Below, piece by piece: positions 8,529-16,367 of a stretch of DNA of 64,000 nucleotides; position 1 is the stretch's first letter; every line of letters starts with the position of its first letter. The notes under the pieces are model-generated. The model was not told the DNA's origin, did no database searches, and saw nothing but the letters and a program-made list of their open reading frames with translations. Origin of the DNA: JAHRAW01 sp965226545 (GTDB lineage Bacteria > Pseudomonadota > Gammaproteobacteria > Arenicellales > Poriferihabitantaceae); assembly GCA_965226545.1 (NCBI GenBank), contig OZ245364.1:930001-994000 (forward strand). Direction: 5' to 3'. A program made the position numbers and the translations under genes.

Positions 8529-9977
8529 TCACGCCAACAAGTCCGTCACATCCTGTTGATACGCTTCGCCGGTGCGCGGGTGGGCGAAAGTTGGCAGGTT
8601 GGGCGGGCGGTTGTCGAAGTGTTCTTGGATGCTGTACATCACCAATCTCGGATATTGTTTTGCGCCAATCGCAATTTTGCCGGCGTCGGCGATGCATTTT
8701 TTCACCGTCGGCGTCGCCAACGGACGCAGCGTAATATAAACGCCAATCGCCGCTTTGCCGCCAATCAACATTCCGGCAAACGCCTTAACCGAATCGACCG
8801 AAGGCGCTTCGCCGCCTTTGACTTGGGCGATGCATAAATCATTGTCCTTTTCGCCGCCCCAAATGCGCGCGCGTCCGTCTATGCCGCCATCGCCGCGTTG
8901 CACTGTGTTGGGCGCAAAGCCGGGGATTCGGGTGACCGCCCATTTTTCAAAATCAAACGGGTTGTTGCGCGCAAAACTGGTCGCGCTTGCCAAATCCATC
9001 GGCACGCCGGACAGCGGTATCTGCATGTCCTTCATTCGTTCGCGGCGGATGACTTCGAGCGCGTAGGTGGATATGTCGATGCCGAGCCATTTGCGTTTAA
9101 GCAAATGCGCGGCTTCGATGGTCGTGCCGCAACCGCAAAACGGGTCGAGGACGATGTCGCCTTGGTTGCTGCTGGCGGTGATGATTCGCTTTAATAATGC
9201 AAGCGGTTTTTGGGTTGGATAGCCGAGGCGTTCACTTTGTATTCTGCCGACCGGGCTGATGTCGTGCCACCAATCTTCGGGGATTTTCCCTCTGCGTCGA
9301 TATTCACCGACTGTGTCCGGCGTCAGTTTTCCGCCAATGCCGGTGTTGGCGGCTTTCGCGTGTTGTGTATTTAAGTTTTTGTACGGCACCCGCACATCGT
9401 CCGCGTTAAATGCAAAATCGTCCGTTTTGGAATATCGATAAATAGTGTCGTGCTTTCCCGGGAACTTGCGGCGGCTTGCACTTGGTCCGGTATAGCACCA
9501 GATAATTTCGTTGCGAAAATTCGCGCGACCAAAAACCTCATCCATGATGATTTTTAAGTAATGCGAGGCGGCCGGGTCACAATGCAGATAAATGCTGCCG
9601 GTGCTTTTTAATAATCGCGGCATTTCAGCCAAGCGTTCAGCCATATACGACAAATATGCAAGAATGCCGTTGCCTTCGCCGCCAAACAAAGTATCAAACG
9701 ACTTAATTGCGTAATGCGCCGGGTGTTCGATTGCCTTGCAGATTTTCTCAACGCGCTCGGCGGCGGCGGCGTCCCATTGCCAAGTGTCGATAAAGGCGGT
9801 CATCTGCGCAAGGTCTTGCTTGTCCTCGCCTTTGCCTTTGCCGAACAAAACATTGTAGTCGGCTTTCGAGTTAAACGGCGGGTCGAGATAAATTAAATCG
9901 ACCGACTCATCCCGCCAGCCGCGCATGACTTCGAGGCAATCGCCGTAATACAAAGTGTTTGCTTTCCAATCGTGCAT
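8529..9977 (-). CDS. DNA methyltransferase with C-terminal Mrr-like nuclease domain
   Basis: A 482-residue protein. Residues ~1-320 are a beta-class N4/N6 amino-methyltransferase: DPPF (motif IV) near residue 35 precedes the AdoMet-binding DPFCGCGTT (motif I) near residue 265. After residue ~325 the sequence changes to a block with GDGGIDG followed by AQVKGG, the D...QxK pattern of PD-(D/E)xK/Mrr-type restriction nucleases. One polypeptide could therefore carry both modification and restriction, or a DNA-targeting domain. No separate restriction or specificity gene is adjacent. It starts six bases after the TerC-family stop, so it is probably co-transcribed. Whether the nuclease part is active cannot be told from sequence alone. 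Confidence 0.85.
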   Translation of the reverse strand: MHDWKANTLYYGDCLEVMRGWRDESVDLIYLDPPFNSKADYNVLFGKGKGEDKQDLAQMTAFIDTWQWDAAAAERVEKICKAIEHPAHYAIKSFDTLFGGEGNGILAYLSYMAERLAEMPRLLKSTGSIYLHCDPAASHYLKIIMDEVFGRANFRNEIIWCYTGPSASRRKFPGKHDTIYRYSKTDDFAFNADDVRVPYKNLNTQHAKAANTGIGGKLTPDTVGEYRRRGKIPEDWWHDISPVGRIQSERLGYPTQKPLALLKRIITASSNQGDIVLDPFCGCGTTIEAAHLLKRKWLGIDISTYALEVIRRERMKDMQIPLSGVPMDLASATSFARNNPFDFEKWAVTRIPGFAPNTVQRGDGGIDGRARIWGGEKDNDLCIAQVKGGEAPSVDSVKAFAGMLIGGKAAIGVYITLRPLATPTVKKCIADAGKIAIGAKQYPRLVMYSIQEHFDNRPPNLPTFAHPRTGEAYQQDVTDLLA

Positions 9978-9983
9978 TTTCGG

Positions 9984-10646
9984 TTACCCAAAAATTCGCG
10001 CGAACAATATCGACAGTGTATCCGTAAACGCCGTCCCCTCGCCAAGCACTTGCATTGCGCCTTTATAAGTCATTTGGACGGCGACATATAAAATAATCGC
10101 CAAGCCGAGATAGCCAATCCAGCGGTGTTTGGCGAGCAGGTTGGCGATGAGCGAGGCGGCGAACACCATGAAGGCGACGGCGAGGGTTAAGCCGATGATG
10201 AGCAGCAGATGGTCGCCGGCGGCGATGCCGGCGACGGCGAGGACATTATCGAGCGACATCGATAAATCGGCGATGCCGATTTGCATTACCGAAGTTGCAA
10301 GCGGCGGGTTTTGCGGGGCGGCGTCGGGGCGGGTGGAATCGAGTTGCGGCGGGTTGCGCAAATCCTGCCATAACTTCCAGCAAATCCACAACAACAACAC
10401 GCCGCCGATAAACAACACGCCGCGAATCGCCAGCAACTGCACGGTGATTAACGCAAACGCAATGCGCAACACCACGGCGGCGCCGACGCCGAGCAGGATG
10501 ACCTTGCGGCGATGTTCGGCGGTGTATTTGGCGGCGACCATTCCGATGACAATCGCATTGTCGCCGGCCAACACCAAATCGACCAAAATAATCTGCCCGA
10601 GTTTAATCAGTTGCGCGAAGGTGAACAGTTGTTCGAGATATTCCAT
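9984..10646 (-). CDS. TerC-family integral membrane protein
   Basis: A 220-residue polytopic membrane protein of the TerC/YjbE family, linked elsewhere to metal (notably manganese) export or tellurium resistance. Hydrophobic segments alternate through the protein. The family's paired acidic motifs are present: LVLAGDNAIVIG in the first helix pair and DLSMSLDNVLAVAG in the second half, consistent with an inverted-repeat fold. A hydrophilic loop rich in Pro/Asp lies between the halves. It is the upstream gene of a probable two-gene unit with the methyltransferase. The substrate is not inferable here. Confidence 0.85.
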   Translation of the reverse strand: MEYLEQLFTFAQLIKLGQIILVDLVLAGDNAIVIGMVAAKYTAEHRRKVILLGVGAAVVLRIAFALITVQLLAIRGVLFIGGVLLLWICWKLWQDLRNPPQLDSTRPDAAPQNPPLATSVMQIGIADLSMSLDNVLAVAGIAAGDHLLLIIGLTLAVAFMVFAASLIANLLAKHRWIGYLGLAIILYVAVQMTYKGAMQVLGEGTAFTDTLSILFARIFG

Positions 10647-10759
10647 TGGGTGAACAAGTGTGGGTTATGAAGTGCGGGTTAAAAATAAAAGTGAAAAGTG
10701 CAAGTTAAAAGTGCGGGTAAAACAAAATAAAAGTAAGAGTCAAAAATAAAATAATAAAT
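10647..10759. repeat. AT-rich simple-sequence spacer
   Basis: Repeated words gtgcgggtta, aaaagtg and aaataaaa make up the region between the TerC gene start and the terminator. No gene is seen. Confidence 0.45.
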
Positions 10760-10802
10760 AAAAATAAAAACAAAACCGCCCGAACGATTGCCCGGGCGGT
10801 TT
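10760..10802 (-). terminator. Rho-independent terminator of the BMP-family gene
   Basis: On the minus strand a 10-bp stem (AAACCGCCCG paired with CGGGCGGTTT; 10793-10802 with 10773-10782) with a 10-base loop is followed by a T-rich tract. It lies 17 bases after the stop of the BMP-family gene. Confidence 0.85.
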
Positions 10803-10819
10803 GTCGATGAAGTGCGCGA

Positions 10820-11896
10820 TTAATTCGGCAGTTTGCCGAGTACGCCTTCGACATACCAATCCATCCCCAACAACGCTTTGTCGTCGAGCGTCTCGCCGGC
10901 CGCGACCACCACTTCGCCGGCTTGGTTTTTAATGGGGCCTTGGAACGGATGCAATTTGCCGGCGACAATCGCGTCCTTAACTTTGTCGGCGGCGCGCCGC
11001 ACTTTGCGCGGCACGGCGTCGCCATACGGCGCCATCTCGACCATCCCGGCCGACAAGCCGTCCCAGGTGTCGGTCGATTGCCAAGTGCCGTTCATCGCCG
11101 CGCGCACGCGCTCGACATAATAGGTGTCCCAGTTGTCGATGATCGCGGTCAATTGCGCTTTGGGCGCGAACGCGCGCATGTCGGACGCCTGCCCGAAGGC
11201 GTATACGCCGCGTTGCTCGGCGATTTGCAACGGCGCCGGCGAATCGGTGTGTTGGGTGATGATATCGACGCCTTTGTCAATCAACGCTTTGGCGGCGTCG
11301 CCTTCCTTGCCGGGGTCATACCAAGAATTCACCCACACCACGCGCACCGTGGCCTCGGGGTTAATCTTGCGCATCGCCAGGGTGAAGGCGTTGATGCCGC
11401 GCACGACTTCGGGAATCGGAAACGAGGCGACATAGCCTATTTGTCCGCTGCGGCTCATGTGTCCGGCGATTGTGCCGAGCACCGTGCGCCCTTCATAAAA
11501 ACGCCCCGAATAGGTGCTGACGTTTTTGGCGCGCTTGTAGCCGGTGGCGTGTTCGAATTTAACCTTGGCGAATTGCTGCGCGACTTTGATGGTCGGATTC
11601 ATATAGCCGAACGAAGTCGTAAAGATGACATCGCTGCCGTCGGCGGCCAATTGGCGAATCACCCGCTCGGCGTCCGCGCCTTCGTTGACGCTTTCGACAT
11701 AGGCGGTTTTAACGCCGAGTTGTTTCTCGACGGCTTGTCTGCCGATGTCGTGGCGATAGGTCCAGCCGTGGTCGCCGATTGGCCCGACATAGACAAAGCC
11801 GACGCTGTCGACTTGCGCGCGCACTTGTCCGGCGACAAGAAAAATGGCGGCGCACAATGCCGCACTCGCGGCGCGAATTAAGGGATTGCGGTTCAT
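10820..11896 (-). CDS. BMP-family (PnrA-like) periplasmic binding protein
   Basis: A 358-residue solute-binding protein of the basic membrane protein / PnrA family, whose known members bind purine nucleosides or related ligands for ABC import. The N-terminus is a signal peptide (RNPL...AALCAAIFLVAGQVRA, cleavage likely after AxA near residue 27) without a lipobox Cys, so it should be a free periplasmic protein. Family features include the GDHGWTYRHDIGR segment and the NSWYDPGKEGDAAKALIDKG region. The ATG at 11896 is chosen because GGAGAA sits 4-9 bases upstream; the frame continues to 11956 without support. No permease or ATPase genes are next to it, so its transporter must be elsewhere. A strong terminator follows. 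Confidence 0.9.
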   Translation of the reverse strand: MNRNPLIRAASAALCAAIFLVAGQVRAQVDSVGFVYVGPIGDHGWTYRHDIGRQAVEKQLGVKTAYVESVNEGADAERVIRQLAADGSDVIFTTSFGYMNPTIKVAQQFAKVKFEHATGYKRAKNVSTYSGRFYEGRTVLGTIAGHMSRSGQIGYVASFPIPEVVRGINAFTLAMRKINPEATVRVVWVNSWYDPGKEGDAAKALIDKGVDIITQHTDSPAPLQIAEQRGVYAFGQASDMRAFAPKAQLTAIIDNWDTYYVERVRAAMNGTWQSTDTWDGLSAGMVEMAPYGDAVPRKVRRAADKVKDAIVAGKLHPFQGPIKNQAGEVVVAAGETLDDKALLGMDWYVEGVLGKLPN

Positions 11897-11944
11897 ACTA
11901 TTCTCCGTTTGAGCGTGATGTATCAGGATGCGTAAACGCAATGG

Positions 11945-12065
11945 GAAGTGAATCAAAAAAAGTTAATGCAATTAAAACAAGTAAAGCAAATGTAACAAAA
12001 GTAAAAGTAACGGTAACGGTAAAAATAACGGTAAAAACAAAATCAAAATCAAACAAACAAAATTA
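11945..12065. repeat. AT-rich simple-sequence spacer between etfA and the BMP-family gene
   Basis: The block is built of hexamer-like words gtaacg, gtaaaa and caaaat in near-tandem order. It is T-rich on the transcribed strand after etfA but has no clear hairpin. Confidence 0.5.
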
Positions 12066-12076
12066 AACCGCGCCGA

Positions 12077-13021
12077 TTACTTTTCCAATTCGGCCTGCAA
12101 TGCCGGCACGGCGGTGAACAAATCTTCGTTCCATGAATAATCGGCGACTTGAAAAATCGGCGCTTCCTCATCGTTGTTGATGGCGACGATGCATTTGGAA
12201 TCTTTCATTCCGGCGAGATGTTGAATTGCGCCGGAGATGCCGACCGCCAAATATAAATCCGGCGCGACCACCTTGCCGGTTTGTCCGACTTGATATTCAT
12301 TCGGCACAAAGCCGGCATCGACCGCCGCGCGCGATGCGCCAACCGCGCCTTTGAGGCGGTCGGCGAGTTTTTCGAGCATTGCGAAGTTGTCGCCGTTTTG
12401 CATGCCGCGTCCGCCGGAGACAACCACGCGCGCCGAAGTTAATTCGGGGCGTTCGCTTGTGCTGAGGGTTTGTTCGATAAACGTGACTGCCTCGTCAATC
12501 GCCGCGACCGCAATTGTTTCGACCGCCGCATTTGCATCGCCGGCTTGCACCGGTTCGAAGGCGGTGGTGCGCACGGTCAACATCTTAATGGCGTCGTTGG
12601 ATTTAATTGTCTCGAGTGCGTTGCCGGCGTAAATCGGGCGGACGAAACAATCGGCGTCGACCACTTCACTGATGTCGGAAATCGCCTGCACATCGGATAA
12701 CGCCGCCGCATACGGAATCACCGCCTTGCCGAAGGTCGACGCCGGCGCGAGGATGTGACCATAGCCGTCCAAGTGGGCGGTGATTAACGCGGCGATGTCT
12801 TCGCTGCTCGGGTGTTGATACGCGGCATCGTCGGCGCACAACACTTTGCCGACGCCGTCGGCTGCGCATTGCGCGGCGATGGCGGCGATGTTGTGCCCGG
12901 CGATTAATACATGCACTTCGCCGCCGGTCTTTGCACTCAGTTGGCGCGCTGCGCCGATGGTGTTTAAGATGCCGGGATACAGTTGTGCGCCGTCGTGTTC
13001 GGCGATGACGAGAATGTTCAT
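12077..13021 (-). CDS. etfA: Electron transfer flavoprotein, alpha subunit
   Basis: The FAD-binding large subunit of ETF, which accepts electrons from acyl-CoA and other flavin dehydrogenases and passes them to ETF-ubiquinone oxidoreductase. It is 314 residues, normal length. The C-terminal FAD domain shows GISGAIQHLAGMKDSK followed by IVAINNDEEAPIFQVADY, highly characteristic of the family. It lies downstream of etfB on the same strand with a 167-bp repeat-rich gap, wider than usual for this pair. No dehydrogenase gene is adjacent, so its donor cannot be told. Confidence 0.95.
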   Translation of the reverse strand: MNILVIAEHDGAQLYPGILNTIGAARQLSAKTGGEVHVLIAGHNIAAIAAQCAADGVGKVLCADDAAYQHPSSEDIAALITAHLDGYGHILAPASTFGKAVIPYAAALSDVQAISDISEVVDADCFVRPIYAGNALETIKSNDAIKMLTVRTTAFEPVQAGDANAAVETIAVAAIDEAVTFIEQTLSTSERPELTSARVVVSGGRGMQNGDNFAMLEKLADRLKGAVGASRAAVDAGFVPNEYQVGQTGKVVAPDLYLAVGISGAIQHLAGMKDSKCIVAINNDEEAPIFQVADYSWNEDLFTAVPALQAELEK

Positions 13022-13188
13022 TGGGTTTGGGTTAATCGGTTGAAGTGGAAGTGAACGTTAATAAGTCGAGATTAATAAATAACACTTAAACCATTGCAGT
13101 TAAATCAAAAGTCGAAATCGAAGTTAACATTAAAACCAAAACTTCACCGCACGCGATGAAGTCACTGGTTAACGTTAACGCATTCGGC
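13022..13188. other. Simple-sequence spacer between etfB and etfA
   Basis: AT-rich DNA with recurring gttaa, aagtcga and aaaacc words; no gene, hairpin or clear promoter seen. Confidence 0.4.
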
Positions 13189-13938
13189 TTAAATCACCTT
13201 GGCTTCGTTTTTAAGTTTGTTCACCAACTCAGCGGCATCGGCGACCATCACGCCGGCATCGCGCGCCGGCGGTTCGGTTACTTTAACCACTTCGGTGTGT
13301 TGGCTGATGTCGACGTTTAATTGCGCCGGGCTGAGTTCGTCAATCGGTTTTTTCTTCGCCTTCATAATGTTCGGCAACGATGCATAGCGCGGTTCGTTGA
13401 GGCGCAAATCGGTGGTAACAACCGCCGCGCCGCGCAATGATAATTTTTCCAAGCCGGCGTCAATCTCGCGGGTGATGTCGAAGCCGTCGGCGGTTTTTTT
13501 AATCTTCGATATGTAACTGCCGAGCGGGCGTTTCATCAACGCCGCGAGCATCTGTCCGGTTTGATTGTTGTCGCCGTCGATGGATTGCTTGCCGAGGATG
13601 ACCAGTTCGGCGTTTTCCTTTTCGGCGACCGCCTTAATTAATTTGGCGATAACCAACGGCTCGAGGCGTTCATCGGTGGCGATATGCACGCCGCGGTCCG
13701 CGCCCATCGCCAAGCCGGTGCGAATCGTTTCCTGAGATTTGGCGCCGCCAACCGACAGCAAAATGACCTCTTCGGCGTCGCCGGCTTCCTTGATGCGCAA
13801 CGCCTCTTCGACGGCGATTTCGCAAAACGGATTCATCGCCATCTTAACATTGTCGGTTTCGACGCCGCTGTTGTCGGCTTTGACGCGCACGCGAATGTTG
13901 GCGTCAATCACGCGCTTGACCGGAACTAAAATTTTCAT
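13189..13938 (-). CDS. etfB: Electron transfer flavoprotein, beta subunit
   Basis: The AMP-binding small subunit of ETF, partner of EtfA. It is 249 residues. It begins MKILVPVKRVIDANIRVRVK and contains the family signature region around residues 35-75 (MAMNPFCEIAVEEALRIKE, then VGGAKSQETIRTGLAMGADR). The nucleotide-binding segment LGKQSIDGDNNQTGQM matches the AMP site of typical EtfB. A GAGG lies about 11 bases upstream of the ATG. It precedes etfA on the minus strand, so the two probably form one operon. Confidence 0.95.
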   Translation of the reverse strand: MKILVPVKRVIDANIRVRVKADNSGVETDNVKMAMNPFCEIAVEEALRIKEAGDAEEVILLSVGGAKSQETIRTGLAMGADRGVHIATDERLEPLVIAKLIKAVAEKENAELVILGKQSIDGDNNQTGQMLAALMKRPLGSYISKIKKTADGFDITREIDAGLEKLSLRGAAVVTTDLRLNEPRYASLPNIMKAKKKPIDELSPAQLNVDISQHTEVVKVTEPPARDAGVMVADAAELVNKLKNEAKVI

Positions 13939-14009
13939 TGTCGCGAGGCCTCAAAAAAGTAAACGGATATAAGGTGCGTAAATAAAAACGAATCACGGTA
14001 AAAATAAAC

Positions 14010-14028
14010 CGGCGCATTTCGGGCGCCG
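14010..14028 (-). promoter_or_regulatory. Hairpin with T-rich 3' flank in the etfB upstream region
   Basis: On the minus strand CGGCGC and GCGCCG form a 6-bp stem with a 7-base loop, followed by GTTTATTTTTACC. It lies about 70 bases upstream of the etfB start in the divergent etfB/VOC spacer, so it could be a leader attenuator or simply a short GC palindrome. Confidence 0.3.
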
Positions 14029-14116
14029 CAACGCAATCGCCGATTGTACTTTAAGTCGCGCCCGCGTGCGCAATTTTGGGCGTAAAATGCGCCTCGGTTT
14101 CCCAATCAATTGCACG

Positions 14117-14488
14117 ATGAATCAACACGACAAAATCAATTATGTCGAATTGCCGGCGCGCGATTTGGATGCGGTCAAGCGGTTTTTCAGCGCGGCGTTC
14201 GGCTGGACATTCACCGATTACGGCGCGGAGTACACCGCGTTCGCCGGGCAGGGCGTGGACGGCGGATTTTTCCGCGCCGAGATGGCGTCGCAACAACAAA
14301 ACGGCGCGGCGTTGATTGTGTTTTACAGCGACGACATCGAAGCGACCCAAGTTAACATCGTGGATGCCGGCGGCGCGATTATCAAACCGCTGTTTGATTT
14401 CCCCGGCGGACGACGTTTTCATTTCGCCGACCCCAACGGCAATGAATACGCGGTGTGGGCGTTGCCCGAAGGCGAGTCGGCGGCGTGA
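14117..14488 (+). CDS. VOC-family (glyoxalase/bleomycin-resistance-like) protein
   Basis: A 123-residue single vicinal-oxygen-chelate domain. Typical parts are INYVELPARDLDAVKRFFSAAFGW at the start, the beta-strand VDGGFFRAE, and the C-terminal FHFADPNGNEYAVW, which carries the DPxGN/E metal-binding pattern. Such proteins cover many reactions and antibiotic-binding roles, so no substrate is assigned. The ATG at 14117 gives the expected N-terminus; codons upstream to 14066 are not needed. The stop overlaps an ATG of the next frame (TGATG). Confidence 0.85.
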   Translation: MNQHDKINYVELPARDLDAVKRFFSAAFGWTFTDYGAEYTAFAGQGVDGGFFRAEMASQQQNGAALIVFYSDDIEATQVNIVDAGGAIIKPLFDFPGGRRFHFADPNGNEYAVWALPEGESAA

Positions 14489-15471
14489 TGGGCGGGGCAG
14501 TCGACACTGTCGATGCCGCCGTCGACCGTGCCATCGACGGTTCGGTCGACGCTGAAGTCGACAGTTCAATCGACAGTGCAGTCGACGGTTCAATCGACGA
14601 TGCGGGCGATGCCGCAAGCGACGGTTACATCGATGGTGCAATCGACAGTGCAAGTGACAATGCAAGTGACAATGCAACCGACAGTGCAACCAACATCGAC
14701 AACACAATGCTCGACGCAGCGATTGCCACCGCATTGACCGCCGCTGATTGTGCGCGCGCGATTGCGTTGCGGCATTTTCGCGCGGCGGTTGATGTGCACT
14801 ACAAAGCCGATGATTCGCCGGTGACCATCGCCGACCGTACGATTGAGGAGGCGGTGCGCGAATTGTTGCGCGCGCGACATCCGCAGCACGGCATCTATGG
14901 CGAAGAGGGCGGCGGCGATGCGCTCGATGGCGAATGGTGTTGGGTGATTGACCCGATTGACGGCACCAAATCGTTTATCGCCGGCAAGCCGACCTTCGGC
15001 ACCTTAATCGCCTTGCTGCATTTCGGTGCGCCGCAACTTGGCGTGATTGATTGTGCCGCCTTAAACGAACGCTGGCTCGGCGCAAGCGGTCGGGCGACGA
15101 CGCATAACGGCGCGCGATGCAACACGCGCGCCGATGCGCAACTCGCCGACGCCAAACTTTTCGCCACCACGCCGGATATGTTCGATGTCGAAGCGCGCGC
15201 GCGATTCGATGCATTGTCGCGCGCCTGTCGATTTCGCGGCTTTGGCGGCGATTGTTATGCGTATGGCTTGCTGGCGTCGGGGTTTGTCGAGGTGGTGTGC
15301 GAAGCGCAATTGCAGCCGCATGATTTTATGGCGGCGGTTGCCGTGGTCGAAGGCGCCGGCGGGGTGATTAGCGATTGGCGCGGCAATGCGTTGAGTGCGC
15401 AATCGAGCGAAGTGTTGGCGTGCGCGAATCGTGCATTGCATGAATCGGCGTTGGCGAAGTTGGCGTTGTGA
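14488..15471 (+). CDS. hisN: HisN-like histidinol-phosphatase / IMPase-family phosphatase
   Basis: The inositol monophosphatase fold is clear from residue ~75 onwards: GIYGEEGG, the metal site WVIDPIDGTKSFIAGKPTFGT and the C-terminal QPHDFMAAVAVVEGAGG. The DGTKSF form is characteristic of HisN, which dephosphorylates histidinol phosphate, though other small phosphatases share it. The first ~73 codons encode only four-residue Asp/Ser/Ala repeats, from a 12-bp DNA array. Homology begins at the ATG at 14707 (254 residues), which is a serious alternative start. The outer ATG at 14488 is given because it overlaps the VOC stop and would allow translational coupling. No other his genes are nearby. 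Confidence 0.75.
   Translation: MGGAVDTVDAAVDRAIDGSVDAEVDSSIDSAVDGSIDDAGDAASDGYIDGAIDSASDNASDNATDSATNIDNTMLDAAIATALTAADCARAIALRHFRAAVDVHYKADDSPVTIADRTIEEAVRELLRARHPQHGIYGEEGGGDALDGEWCWVIDPIDGTKSFIAGKPTFGTLIALLHFGAPQLGVIDCAALNERWLGASGRATTHNGARCNTRADAQLADAKLFATTPDMFDVEARARFDALSRACRFRGFGGDCYAYGLLASGFVEVVCEAQLQPHDFMAAVAVVEGAGGVISDWRGNALSAQSSEVLACANRALHESALAKLAL
14500..14705 (+). repeat. In-frame 12-bp tandem array (tcgacagtgcaa-type)
   Basis: Degenerate 12-bp units such as tcgacagtgcaa, tcgacggttcaa and agtgacaatgca follow one another for about 200 bp. If translated they give a run of V/I-D-x-A/S tetrapeptides ahead of the HisN-like domain. Confidence 0.75.
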
Positions 15472-15491
15472 TTTTTGTTTGCGGTTGTACT

Positions 15492-15575
15492 TGTCACTTT
15501 TCATTGTCACTTTCCATTGTGACTTTCCATTTTAATTTGCACTTGTAACTTGCATTTGTACTTTGCACTTGCATC
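15492..15575. repeat. Two adjacent 13-bp tandem arrays
   Basis: Three units tgtcacttttcat, tgtcactttccat and tgtgactttccat occupy 15492-15530. Three more, ttgcacttgtaac, ttgcatttgtact and ttgcacttgcatc, occupy 15537-15575. Both have an exact 13-bp period. They fill the spacer between the convergent hisN and DUF1285 genes. Confidence 0.8.
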
Positions 15576-15635
15576 CGTCGCTTATATTAATAACTTAAAC
15601 TTGCATTGGTTTCGTGTCACTCGTTACTTATTAAC

Positions 15636-16208
15636 TTATCCCCCGTCACTGACAACATCCTCTTTATCCGCCAACGCAAAAAATTCACCGTCGCTGTATA
15701 CGCCAAGTTGTTCACCCGCATCATCTTCATCGAGCAATTCGGTTAATTGATAATACACCGCGCGCGATAATTTGGCTTGCAGTAAATCGCGCACTTCGAT
15801 GTACGGTGCGACATTGCCGTGCGCGTCGGTTTTCATTGCCAGCGGATGGGCGCGGCTTGCGCAACACACTTCATCGACATTGGTGCGAAACCACAAATGT
15901 TGCGCGCGTCCGCAACCGCGCGGCTGCAGTTCGACTGCGCAAAACGGCGCATCGTCCACGCGCACCGGATATTTGACGCGCGGGGTGATGAGATGATGTT
16001 GCAACGATGCGCCGTTGGTTTCGCAACGCAACAACGATGCAAACAATGCAACGATGCGCCGGCGGGTTATCGGCGATTGGCGATAATGCCAAACGCCGTT
16101 GGCGTCGATGCGCAAATCGATATCGAGTTCATCCGTCGGCGTCCATTGCGCAATCGGCGGGCGGCGGACGCTGTCGAGGTTGGCGAAGATTTTGTTGAGT
16201 TCGCGCAT
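15636..16208 (-). CDS. DUF1285 domain protein
   Basis: A 190-residue protein matching the DUF1285 family of proteobacteria. Recognisable parts are the N-terminal DIDLRI...GVWHYRQSPITRRRIVALFASLL, then YPVRVDDAPFCAVEL, and LWFRTNVDEVCCASRAHPL. The biochemical role of the family is not established, so none is claimed. The C-terminal tail (DEDDAGEQLGVYSDGEFFALADKED) is acidic. It is transcribed away from hrcA's end on the same strand, separated by a repeat-rich spacer. Confidence 0.8.
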   Translation of the reverse strand: MRELNKIFANLDSVRRPPIAQWTPTDELDIDLRIDANGVWHYRQSPITRRRIVALFASLLRCETNGASLQHHLITPRVKYPVRVDDAPFCAVELQPRGCGRAQHLWFRTNVDEVCCASRAHPLAMKTDAHGNVAPYIEVRDLLQAKLSRAVYYQLTELLDEDDAGEQLGVYSDGEFFALADKEDVVSDGG

Positions 16209-16367
16209 CGCTTTGGTTGGGTGGGTAACTTAAGTCAATAAAGTTTAAGTAAACAAAATTAGTTAACTCAAGTTTACTTAACAAAGTTAACTTCATTAAC
16301 TTAACGCAACTTAACTTAACTGTATTAAGTTAACTTCAATAAAGTTAATTTAACAAAACCAACCACC
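16209..16367. repeat. TTAACTT-rich simple-sequence spacer
   Basis: The spacer between hrcA and DUF1285 consists largely of ttaactt, aagttaa and taaagtt words in both orientations. It could fold in many ways, but no GC-rich terminator stem is present. Confidence 0.5.

Noticed and set aside
10922..11881. 319-codon plus-strand frame opposite the BMP-family gene
   Set aside because: Antisense shadow of a well-supported gene; composition is typical of GC-biased antisense frames and shows no domain.
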